Part shown: positions 7,239-14,900 of the stretch, piece after piece | Numbering within the stretch: the first letter of the stretch is position 1 | Layout of the letters: each line of letters opens with the position of its first letter | NCBI GenBank assembly: GCA_910578655.1 | Contig: CAJTQE010000016.1 | Coordinates: 1 to 22,548 of the forward strand | DNA length: 22,548 nucleotides | Origin: an uncultured Christensenella sp. | GTDB taxonomy: Bacteria; Bacillota; Clostridia; Christensenellales; Borkfalkiaceae | Direction: 5' to 3' | Notes under the pieces: generated by a model | The model's input: the letters and a program-made list of their open reading frames with translations, nothing else | What the model was told of the DNA's origin: nothing | Database searches by the model: none | Program-made: the position numbers and the translations under genes

Positions 7239-7256
7239 TCTATACTATAATATAAT
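7218..7256 (+). promoter_or_regulatory. probable promoter region of the ATP-grasp gene
   Basis: Three overlapping -10-like hexamers, TATACT (7241-7246) and TATAAT (7246-7251 and 7251-7256). A weak -35 candidate, TTATTC (7218-7223), lies 17 bases before the first. The exact start cannot be chosen by eye. Confidence 0.45.
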
Positions 7257-7308
7257 AAATATGTTATTTAACGTCTGCGGCGATAAATTCATTAAAAGGA
7301 GTGGTTTT

Positions 7309-8496
7309 ATGAGAAACTTTATTTTTATTTCACCGGATTTCCCCGACAACTATTGGAAGTTTTGCAGGGAACTTAAAAACAACGGGTTCAACGTTTTGGG
7401 AATAGGCGACTGTCCTTATAATCAGATTAGCGACGACCTTAAAAATTCGCTCGGCGAATATTACTGGGTTTCCAATCTTCAAAATTACGACGAGGTTTTC
7501 CGCGCCGTAGCGTTCTTTACTTTCAGATACGGCAAAATTGAATTTATCGAAAGCAATAACGAATTCTGGCTTGAACGCGACGCGATGCTGCGCACTGAAT
7601 TCAACGTAAAGACGGGGTTTGTTCAAAGGGATATCAAAAAAATCAAGTTCAAGTCCCAAATGAAAAAGTTTTATCAAAAGGCGGGCGTTCCCGTTGCGCG
7701 GTATCACCTTGTAAAGGGTTTGAAAGGCTGTCTGTCCTTTATTGACAAAGTCGGTTATCCCGTTATCGTCAAGCCCGACAACGGCGTCGGCGCAAACGAT
7801 ACTCACAGAATTAATAATGAAAGCGGTCTTAAAGAGTTTTTAAAACACCAGCTGCCCGTTCAGTATATAATGGAAGAATACGTTGACGGCGAGGTAAACA
7901 CCTACGACGCCATAGTAGACGGCGACGGCAACCCCGTATTTGAGACGGGTAACGTTACGCCCAATTCGCTTATGGATATTGTAAACGATAACGATAATTG
8001 CGCGTTTTACATAGTCAACGAGCTTGCCGAAGATATACGCGAGGCAGGCAGAAAAACGCTTAAAGCGTTCAAGGTTAAAAACCGGTTCGTTCACTTTGAA
8101 TTTTTCCGTCTTACGCGCGACCAGCGACTCGGAAAGAAGGGCGACGTGGTTGCGCTGGAAGTGAATATGCGCCCCAGCGGCGGATTTTCACCCGATATGA
8201 TGAACTATGCAAACAGCACCAACGTCTATAAAATCTGGGCTGACGTAATGGCTTACGGCAGCAGTCTGGTGCAGTGCGGCAATACATATTATTGCGCATT
8301 TGCTGGAAGACGCGACGGCAAGGATTTTGCGTTAAGCGAAAATCAAGTAACCGAAAAATACGGTTCCGCAATTAAAGCCGTTTCACGCATACCCGACGTT
8401 CTGAGCGGCGCAATGGGAAACATGATGTACATTGCGGTGTTTAAGACAAAGGCCGAAATGGACGGCTTCTACCGCGAAGTTCTCAAAACCAAATAA
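7309..8496 (+). CDS. orphan ATP-grasp carboxylate ligase
   Basis: A 395-aa ATP-grasp enzyme of unknown substrate. The N-terminal ~100 residues form a pre-ATP-grasp Rossmann-like domain (FISPDFPDNYWKFCRELKNNGFNVLGIG). The ATP-grasp fold follows: KPDNGVGANDT (phosphate-binding loop), YIMEEYVDGEVNTYDAIVD, and the metal-binding ALEVNMRPSGGFSPDMMNYA segment. Enzymes of this type activate a carboxylate as acyl phosphate and join it to an amine or thiol. The frame is open from an ATG at 7261, but AAAGGAG (7295-7301) sits seven bases before the ATG at 7309, which is chosen. The gene is monocistronic, between its own promoter and terminator, with no biosynthetic partner beside it. Confidence 0.85.
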   Translation: MRNFIFISPDFPDNYWKFCRELKNNGFNVLGIGDCPYNQISDDLKNSLGEYYWVSNLQNYDEVFRAVAFFTFRYGKIEFIESNNEFWLERDAMLRTEFNVKTGFVQRDIKKIKFKSQMKKFYQKAGVPVARYHLVKGLKGCLSFIDKVGYPVIVKPDNGVGANDTHRINNESGLKEFLKHQLPVQYIMEEYVDGEVNTYDAIVDGDGNPVFETGNVTPNSLMDIVNDNDNCAFYIVNELAEDIREAGRKTLKAFKVKNRFVHFEFFRLTRDQRLGKKGDVVALEVNMRPSGGFSPDMMNYANSTNVYKIWADVMAYGSSLVQCGNTYYCAFAGRRDGKDFALSENQVTEKYGSAIKAVSRIPDVLSGAMGNMMYIAVFKTKAEMDGFYREVLKTK

Positions 8497-8503
8497 ATAT
8501 ATG

Positions 8504-8537
8504 TGCGCCTGCGTAAAAACGCCGGTGCATTTTTTTT
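8504..8537 (+). terminator. Rho-independent terminator after the ATP-grasp gene
   Basis: The stem TGCGCCTGCG (8504-8513) pairs with CGCCGGTGCA (8520-8529) with one wobble and one mismatch, loop TAAAAA, followed by eight T. It isolates the spoIVA-like gene from upstream transcription. Confidence 0.85.
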
Positions 8538-8606
8538 AATTTTTCGTTCTAAAAGCGTAAACGGCGCAATAAATTAGTTATACACATAGTTTTTGCGGAG
8601 GCGGAT

Positions 8607-9767
8607 ATGCTTGATAATAAAGTTTACGAGGACATAGCGGCAAGGTGCGGCGGTGATATTTGTATAGGGGTTAAGGAGGTTGGCACAGCTTCGCTTACGG
8701 ATAAGTTGACGGCGGCTTTTGCCGAAGGTAATTTGAAAGTCCGCTTTTCGGACGAGGTTCAAAACGCTTCGTTCGGAATGGTGGTTACTTCCGACGACGG
8801 CAGAGACGCTGCGGCGGAGGAGGGTGCGGTCAATTCTTTTAAAAAAGCAAATAAACCCTTTATTATAGTTCTGACGGGCAAATCGTCAACGCTCAAAGCA
8901 GAGCTTGAACAGAAATATTCGGTTGCGGTTATTTCCGTAAATTCGGGCAGCGTGCCGTCCGACTCCGTTTCGGAAATTCTGCGTTCGGCTGCGTTTGAAT
9001 TTCCCGTTACTTCTCTTGATATTCACATCCCCGAATGGATGCGCTATCTTTCGCCCGAATGTTCTGCCGTAAACGAGCTTTTGGGCAGGGTTCGCGCGGT
9101 TGCTCCCAAAATATGCAAAATGAAGGACTCGTTCGATGATATGCTGACCGGCTGCGAGTATTGGCAGAGCGAATTCTCCGTCAATATGGATTTGGCGAAC
9201 GGTAAAATAGAAATTACCCTCACGGCAAAGGAAGGAATTTATTTCAGTATGCTTTCCGAAATTGCCGGCGACGCTATTGCGGACGAATGTTCTCTTATGC
9301 GGTTCGTCAGGGCAAGTTCGGACGCGAAGCGCAGTTACGATAAAATCAAGGATGCGTTCGAGTGCGCCAAAATCAACGGCTACGGCATAGTTCAGCCCGA
9401 CGACACTGATATGAGTCTTGAAAAACCTCAGGTTGTAAGGCAGGGCGGCAGCGTCGGAATAAAGCTGAAAGCCACCGCGCCGAGTTACCATATAGTCAAA
9501 GTCGACGTCACGGGAGAAGTAAGTCCCATAATGGGCAGTGCGCGTCAGTCGGAAGGCATTGTGGAGGGGATGATGAACGGTTTTGAAACCAACCCCGACG
9601 GAATGTGGGAAACCAACGTATTCGGCAAGTCGCTGCGCGGAATGGTCAAGGAAGGGCTTTCGGGTAAAGTTTCTGGTATGCACGACGAAACCAAAACAAA
9701 AATGCGCAAGGCAATGACGAGAATAATCAACGACGGCAAGGGCGGCGTAATCTGTATTTTGCTGTAA
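8607..9767 (+). CDS. spoIVA: short SpoIVA-family protein with a degenerate ATPase domain
   Basis: SpoIVA polymerises on the forespore surface, using ATP hydrolysis, to make the spore-coat base. The C-terminal two thirds match it closely: KEGIYFSMLSEI, GYGIVQPDDTDMSLEKPQVV, LKATAPSYHIVKVDV, SPIMGSARQSE, the NVFGKSLRGMVKEG region and the terminal GKGGVICILL. The N-terminus also aligns (EDIAARCGGDICIGV, 8-22). Where B. subtilis has GAVRTGKST, this protein has KEVGTASLT, with no Walker A GK[ST]. About 100 residues carrying the switch and Walker B region are missing (386 aa against about 492), after which SFGMVVTSDDG onward aligns again. GGAGG lies upstream of the ATG. The frame is intact, so it is not an obvious pseudogene. 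An upstream TATACACAT (8579-8587) only vaguely resembles a sigma-E -10. Confidence 0.85.
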   Translation: MLDNKVYEDIAARCGGDICIGVKEVGTASLTDKLTAAFAEGNLKVRFSDEVQNASFGMVVTSDDGRDAAAEEGAVNSFKKANKPFIIVLTGKSSTLKAELEQKYSVAVISVNSGSVPSDSVSEILRSAAFEFPVTSLDIHIPEWMRYLSPECSAVNELLGRVRAVAPKICKMKDSFDDMLTGCEYWQSEFSVNMDLANGKIEITLTAKEGIYFSMLSEIAGDAIADECSLMRFVRASSDAKRSYDKIKDAFECAKINGYGIVQPDDTDMSLEKPQVVRQGGSVGIKLKATAPSYHIVKVDVTGEVSPIMGSARQSEGIVEGMMNGFETNPDGMWETNVFGKSLRGMVKEGLSGKVSGMHDETKTKMRKAMTRIINDGKGGVICILL

Positions 9768-9770
9768 TAA

Positions 9771-9797
9771 AAAAGCACCGTAGAACGGTGCTTTTAA
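9771..9797. terminator. bidirectional terminator between convergent genes
   Basis: AAAAGCACCG (9771-9780) and CGGTGCTTTT (9786-9795) form a perfect ten-base-pair stem with loop TAGAA. T runs on one strand and A runs on the other let it serve both the spoIVA-like gene and the convergent nucleoside kinase gene. Confidence 0.9.
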
Positions 9798-9806
9798 TTT
9801 TGGTTG

Positions 9807-11465
9807 TTATACGTCGAAACAGCTTCCGCCGATAAACTCTCTTAAAAGTGAGTTGCAGGGAATCATGCTGTAATCGTCGATAAGTCGGAAATACTTTAAG
9901 TTTTTGATAAGTCTGTTTGCGACAAGGTATTGAGGGTCGGTCGGCTTAATTGCCTGCAAAGCGTCCATTGCCTGTTTTTTGAGGGCGCACAGCTCATATC
10001 CCAGACTTGAATTGAATACGTAGTCCGCGTTTTCCTGATTGGGGTATATCCAACGGAATTCGCCGTTTCTGACCGACTGCCACATATCGATGGTCATTGC
10101 GGCGGGGCAGTTTCTGAATTTCATATCGCGCACTATGCGTCTTATCAGTCTTACGTTTGTAACGGATAAGGGTGAGTGGTTATCGATATTCATTTGAGCC
10201 TGCGGTGCAATGTAAATTTTAAATTTCTGATGTTTGGGTATCGACTGCGTAAGCTTTTCGTTGAGCGCGTGTATGCCCTCTATAATAATGGGCACGTTTT
10301 GGTCGACTTTTATCTTCTTGCCCGCTTCTCGCTTGCCCGTCTGGAAATTGAAACGGGGGAGGGTGACTTCTTCGCCGTTAATCAGGTCGAAAAGATCCTT
10401 ATTGAAAAGCTCTATATCAAGGCAGTTGATGTGTTCGAGGTCGAGGTCGTCCAAAGGCTTATTCTGAATTTTAGCGATTATGTTCTTTTCAAAATAATAG
10501 TCGTCCATTGAAATGGTGACGGGGTTTATGCCGCGCGACAAAAGCTCTATTCTCAGTCTGTTGCAGAATGTTGTTTTACCGCTTGAACTGGGGCCTGCTA
10601 TTGCAACCAGCCTGATGTCCTCGATGTCGCTGGCAATCGCGTCGCCGAGTTCTGCAAGCTGTTTATTGTGACGTGCTTCGCACATCTGCACGAATTCAAG
10701 TGTGGCTCCGCTTTCGACTTTGCGGTTGATGTCGTTTATTGTCTGAATTTTTGCTTTCTCTGCCCAGGTGAAGGCCTTTTGAAGGGTCTTGCCGTAGGTT
10801 GATTCTTCCTCGAAATCGGGGATATTTGCATCAAGTTCGTGGCGCGGATACTGTATTATAATACCGGGGCTGTACGGCGTTATGGTATAGCTGTGTATGC
10901 AGCCGGTAGAGGGTACCATATAGTTGTGCATATAATTGTAATAATCGCCGCACTTATAGAGGTGAACGGTGCTTTCGGGGCGGTATTTGAGAATTTCGAT
11001 TTTGTCGTCGAGGTGAAACTTTTTATATATCTCAGTTGCCTCTTCGATAGTTACCGTCACTCTTTCGATGGGTAGGTCGGCTTCGATTATGCGCCTTACT
11101 TCTTTTGAAATGGCCTCTACCGCGCGCGACATATTAAAGTTTTTGGTCAGCGCTTGACAGGACACCGAGCGTGAAATATTGTAAGAAAACCTTACCTTTA
11201 TGTCGGGATAGATATTATAAAACGCCATTGCGATAATGTATCTCAAACTCGTTTCATAAGCTCTGCTTGCTTCCGCATTGCTTAAACCGAGAAGCTGCAC
11301 CGTCATACCGTCGTTCTTTTCCGACAGCTTATAATTAAGCTCCTTGACCTGCGCTCCGACCTGGCATACAACGAGTCTTTTTCTGTCTTTGCTTTCGACG
11401 AGGTCTAAAACTCTTGTCCCTTCTTTTACGGAAACTGTTTTGTCGTTAAATTTTACTTTAATCAT
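9807..11465 (-). CDS. TGS-domain uridine kinase-like nucleoside kinase
   Basis: 552 aa. An N-terminal TGS-like domain (about 1-60) and a threonyl-tRNA-synthetase second-domain-like segment (about 60-240) precede a uridine kinase/PRK-type P-loop domain. Walker A is GPSSSGKTT (291-299), followed by SMDDYYFEK (319-327), PRFNFQTGKRE and IIIEGIHALNE. It would phosphorylate a nucleoside such as uridine; the TGS module suggests a regulatory ligand or RNA contact. This architecture is known in clostridia. An in-frame GTG at 11480 would add five residues. The ATG at 11465 is preferred because MIKVKF is a natural TGS start, though neither start has a strong ribosome site. It is transcribed towards the bidirectional terminator and convergent with the spoIVA-like gene. 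Confidence 0.88.
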   Translation of the reverse strand: MIKVKFNDKTVSVKEGTRVLDLVESKDRKRLVVCQVGAQVKELNYKLSEKNDGMTVQLLGLSNAEASRAYETSLRYIIAMAFYNIYPDIKVRFSYNISRSVSCQALTKNFNMSRAVEAISKEVRRIIEADLPIERVTVTIEEATEIYKKFHLDDKIEILKYRPESTVHLYKCGDYYNYMHNYMVPSTGCIHSYTITPYSPGIIIQYPRHELDANIPDFEEESTYGKTLQKAFTWAEKAKIQTINDINRKVESGATLEFVQMCEARHNKQLAELGDAIASDIEDIRLVAIAGPSSSGKTTFCNRLRIELLSRGINPVTISMDDYYFEKNIIAKIQNKPLDDLDLEHINCLDIELFNKDLFDLINGEEVTLPRFNFQTGKREAGKKIKVDQNVPIIIEGIHALNEKLTQSIPKHQKFKIYIAPQAQMNIDNHSPLSVTNVRLIRRIVRDMKFRNCPAAMTIDMWQSVRNGEFRWIYPNQENADYVFNSSLGYELCALKKQAMDALQAIKPTDPQYLVANRLIKNLKYFRLIDDYSMIPCNSLLREFIGGSCFDV

Positions 11466-11500
11466 TTTTTTTACTCTCACTTTAATTTAATTGAGATTAT

Positions 11501-11529
11501 ATTATACATTATGTTATTCAATAATGCAA
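11501..11529 (-). promoter_or_regulatory. sigma-A promoter of the nucleoside kinase gene
   Basis: On the minus strand: TTGCAT (11524-11529), 17 bases, TATAAT (11501-11506). The predicted start is near 11494, about 14 bases before the GTG at 11480 and 29 before the ATG at 11465. Confidence 0.8.
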
Positions 11530-11570
11530 TAGATTTTGTAAAATTTTTTCCAAAAATGTTATTAGAATAC

Positions 11571-11599
11571 AAATAAAAGGCGGTGCACCGACCGCCTTT
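11571..11599 (-). terminator. terminator of the 44-aa microprotein gene
   Basis: Read on the minus strand, AAAGGCGGT (11591-11599) pairs with ACCGCCTTT (11576-11584) around a six-base loop and is followed by a T-rich run. It begins three bases after the microprotein stop codon, which supports that ORF being a real, separately transcribed gene. Confidence 0.8.
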
Positions 11600-11601
11600 C
11601 G

Positions 11602-11736
11602 TCAATTTCCGTCATTAATCTTGTCCGGAACTATCTTTTCGCCGTCCGTGTTTTGTGGCGCACCGTTGTCCTTCAAACTTAAAATATATTCGTAATACTG
11701 TGCGTCGCTTAGCTTGATTATTTTTTTCTTTGCCAT
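11602..11736 (-). CDS. 44-aa microprotein, unknown function, possibly forespore-expressed
   Basis: A complete small gene: ribosome site AAGAGGTG, four bases, ATG (11734-11736), 44 codons, TGA (11602-11604), then a hairpin terminator. The product starts with a lysine-rich stretch (MAKKKIIKLSDAQYYEYI), followed by a hydrophilic tail rich in Asp, Asn and Gly. It has no cysteines, membrane segment or signal peptide. I do not recognise the family, and it does not match the alpha/beta SASP signature. Upstream lies a sequence fitting the sigma-G consensus. The gene lies alone between the kinase gene and the giant acidic protein gene. That it is a gene is well supported by its surroundings; its expression timing is inference. 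Confidence 0.7.
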   Translation of the reverse strand: MAKKKIIKLSDAQYYEYILSLKDNGAPQNTDGEKIVPDKINDGN

Positions 11737-11763
11737 AAAGCACCTCTTAAAATAATTTTTTAT

Positions 11764-11792
11764 TATTATGCACGTATTGCGGCTAATTATGC
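11764..11792 (-). promoter_or_regulatory. sigma-G-like promoter of the microprotein gene
   Basis: On the minus strand: GCATA (11788-11792), a 17-base spacer, CATAATA (11764-11770). This agrees at every defined position with the Bacillus sigma-G consensus GMATR, 17-18, CATNMTA. It is placed 27 bases upstream of the microprotein ATG, correct for a short leader with its ribosome site. The surroundings are AT-rich, so chance similarity remains possible. I see no competing sigma-A promoter with both boxes. Confidence 0.5.
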
Positions 11793-11920
11793 TTTTTTGG
11801 TAAATTTAGCCTGAGAAAAGGGTCAAAAATCAAATTGCCCCCCTAATATGCCCTGTTTAACGCAAATATTTTTTAAAAACAGCTAAAATAAATTGAGAAT
11901 TATATTTACTTTTTCGTTTT

Positions 11921-11938
11921 TATAGTGTAAACTATAAT
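11921..11938 (+). promoter_or_regulatory. -10 element overlapped by a palindrome, upstream of the giant acidic gene
   Basis: TATAAT (11933-11938) is a sigma-A -10 candidate about 55 bases before the ATG, though no good -35 lies at 16-18 bases. It overlaps a 16-base inverted repeat, TATAGTGTAAACTATA (11921-11936), made of six-base arms around GTAA. A repressor or dimeric activator could bind here; that is inference. Confidence 0.4.
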
Positions 11939-11992
11939 AAGAAATCAAATACATTCCATAACCGCGCAGGCGGAGTAAAAGAAGGGGTACAA

Positions 11993-14900
11993 ATGTCATA
12001 CGATAATAACGACGTTGAATACGAGCAGGACCGTGACCGTGAGCACGACCAAAACGCGCCTAAAAAAGCAGACGTTCTTATTCAAAGCACTCAGACGATA
12101 GTTTCCAAACAGGAGGAACTTGGCGAGCAGACTAAGCTTGCCATTTCACGCATCGACGAAGCGATAGAGCTTTGCAATAAAAACAGTCAGGAGGCGTCCT
12201 CGCTTTTAGAACACAGCACGGAAATGTTCGATAAGCTCCACGCGGAGAACTCGGCTTTGAAGCAGGAGCTTTTGTACCTTGCGAAACAGAGCGAAAATAT
12301 TTACGCGGGACTTGCCGAAAAACTTAACGAGATAGGTTTAAAAACGCAAGCTCAGTCTCCGGAAGAGCCTGCCGTCGGAAAAGAGTATTACGAGCTTGCC
12401 GACAGATTAAACGAAATTTACGACCGCCTTGCCGAAATGACGGCGCGTATAGACGCGATTTCAACGGGTAAAGCCGAAGGCGATTTAAATGAAAAGTTCG
12501 CCATTCTCTACGACAAGATTGACGCCGTAGCGGTGGACAACGCCAAACCCGTTCAGGCAATGGACGGCACGGCGATTATGGACAGACTTGACCGCATTAT
12601 GGAAAGCGTGCGCAAAAACGAGGGCGCGCATTCAATGCTTGCCGACAAGTTTGAAATTCTTTCGATGCGCGTAGAACAGTTCGGTATCGAAAGCGCGCGT
12701 ACGCAGCCCGTCAACGTATATCCGCAGCCTGCGGCGGCATACCCCTCGCCCGTGCAGCCTGCCGAAATCGACTACGACAAACTCGCTTCGAAAGTTGCGG
12801 ACATTCTTTCCGTGCGCGAAAACGTTTCGCCCGACTATATTGCGTCTAAGGTTGCGGAGCAGATTATAATGCCCGAACAGGTCGGCGCGGAGATAGATAC
12901 GCAGAAAATAGCCGAAGAGGTTGCAGCGCTTATCGACGTTAAGCCTGCGGAGCAGACTTTCGACGAGGACGCGATAGTCGCAAAACTTGCCGACAAGGTC
13001 GGAGAGATAGTTACCGAAGCAAAAGCCGAGCCGCTTGACAGAGAGGCGCTTGCCGATATGCTTGCGGACAGGGTGGGTGAAATCGTCTGCGAAGCTAAGC
13101 CCATCGACGAGGACGCTTTTGCGGATAAGCTTGCAGAAAGACTTTCCTCTAATGAAGTTGCCGCAACTTCGGTTGCCTCCGTACCTGCCGAAATCGACGA
13201 ACAGGCACTTGCCGACGCAATCGCACAAAGACTCAATTCGGTTGAAACGGTTGCCTCCGTACCTGCCGAAATCGACGAACAGGCGCTTGCCGACGCAATC
13301 GCGGAAAGACTTAATATTACTTCCGAAAACGAAGTTACTTCGGACACGGTTGAATTTGACGACGATGCGCTCGTAGAAAAAATTGCGTCGCGTATCGAGG
13401 CGGTTATCGCCGAAAGCGCCCCTGCGGTTGCGGACGTCAATATCGATCAGGAAGAACTTGCGGATTCTATCGCGCTCAAAGTCGGTAGTCTTAAACCCGA
13501 AGACTTTGAAATTCTCGTCGACGACGCCGGGTGCGCGTCGATAACCAAAGAAATTACGGAAAAACTCGATTATCAGGTAATTTCCGATATCATTGCGGAT
13601 AAGCTGAGAGATATTCTCGATCTGAACGCGGCAAACGCGCCCGACTACGAGGATATGGCTGAGCGCATCAGCGAAAAGATTACCGTTGCGGGAATAAACG
13701 AGGACGCCATTGCGGACAAAGCGGCGGCGGTTCTTTCAAACTACCTGCCCGAATTCGATACCGAAGAAATTGCGGACAAAGTTACGGGCGCGGTCATAGA
13801 CGTAGTTTCCGCTATGCCCCAGCCCACTTTGGACAGCGAGGCAATCTGCAACGAAATTACCGAACGTTTAATCGAGCGTCAGCAGGAAAGCGATTACGAC
13901 CTTACCATAGACGACGACGGAATTTCCAAAATTACCGCTATCGTTACCGAAGAAGTCGGAAAGGATACGGAAGCCCGTTTTGCAAAACTTGAAGAGAGTT
14001 TGGCAAAAATTCAGGAACTTCTGGAACCCGTCGAGGAAGAAACCGCAGAGGGCGAAGAAGAGCATACGGACGATATCGAAGTCCGCTTTGACAGGCTTGA
14101 GGACGGCATTGCAAGGTTGCAGGAACTTCTGGAACCCGCCGAGGAAGAAACCGCAGAGGGCGAAGAGGAAATTGAGTACGTTGAAGACGTCGGGGAAGAG
14201 CAGACTGACGGCGTTGACGTACGTTTGGAAAGAATCGAGGACGGCATTGCAAGAATTCAGGAGATGCTGACCCCCGAAGAAGAGGAAGAAACAGAAGAAT
14301 ACTTCGAAGAAGAGTCCGATGCGGACGAAGAAGTCGAGGAACCCGAAGAAGAGGAAATCGAAGGGGAGGAAGAGCTTTCGCTTGCCGAAGTGGTTGCAAC
14401 CGAAATCGAAAAAGGGACGGCGCCTCGCTTTGATAAGGTCGAAGAAGATATTGCTAAAATTTACGAACTCGTTTCAAATATCGTAGTCGAAGAGGATGTA
14501 ACCGCCGAGCAGGTTGATAGCGGCGTCGAATACGAGGATGCGGACTATTCGCATCTTTCGGAAATTGTCGCTTGCGAAATCGAAAAGGGCGTATCTTCAA
14601 GGCTTGACAACGTAGAAGAAAAACTTACTTCGCTTACCGAAATGTTTGAAAACGGCGCCTTTGAAGAAGTCGAAGAAGGCGACGGCGCGTTTGACTCCGT
14701 GTCGGCAGACGGACTGGAAGTCCGCTTTGACAGACTTGAAGACGGCATTGCAAGAATACAGGAACTCTTGGAACCCGAAGAAGAGGAACCCGAAGAAGAG
14801 GAAGCCGAAGAAGCCGCAGAGGAAACCGTTGAAGAAGCCGACGGCGAAGAAGAATATACAGAGGTTGAAGACGGCGAAGCCGAGTACCCGGAAGAGGATA

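Noticed and set aside
8558..8587. Sigma-E promoter before the spoIVA-like gene
   Set aside because: TATACACAT shares only the ATACA core with the sigma-E -10, and no convincing -35 ATA-type element lies at the right distance. Expected from biology but not supported by eye.
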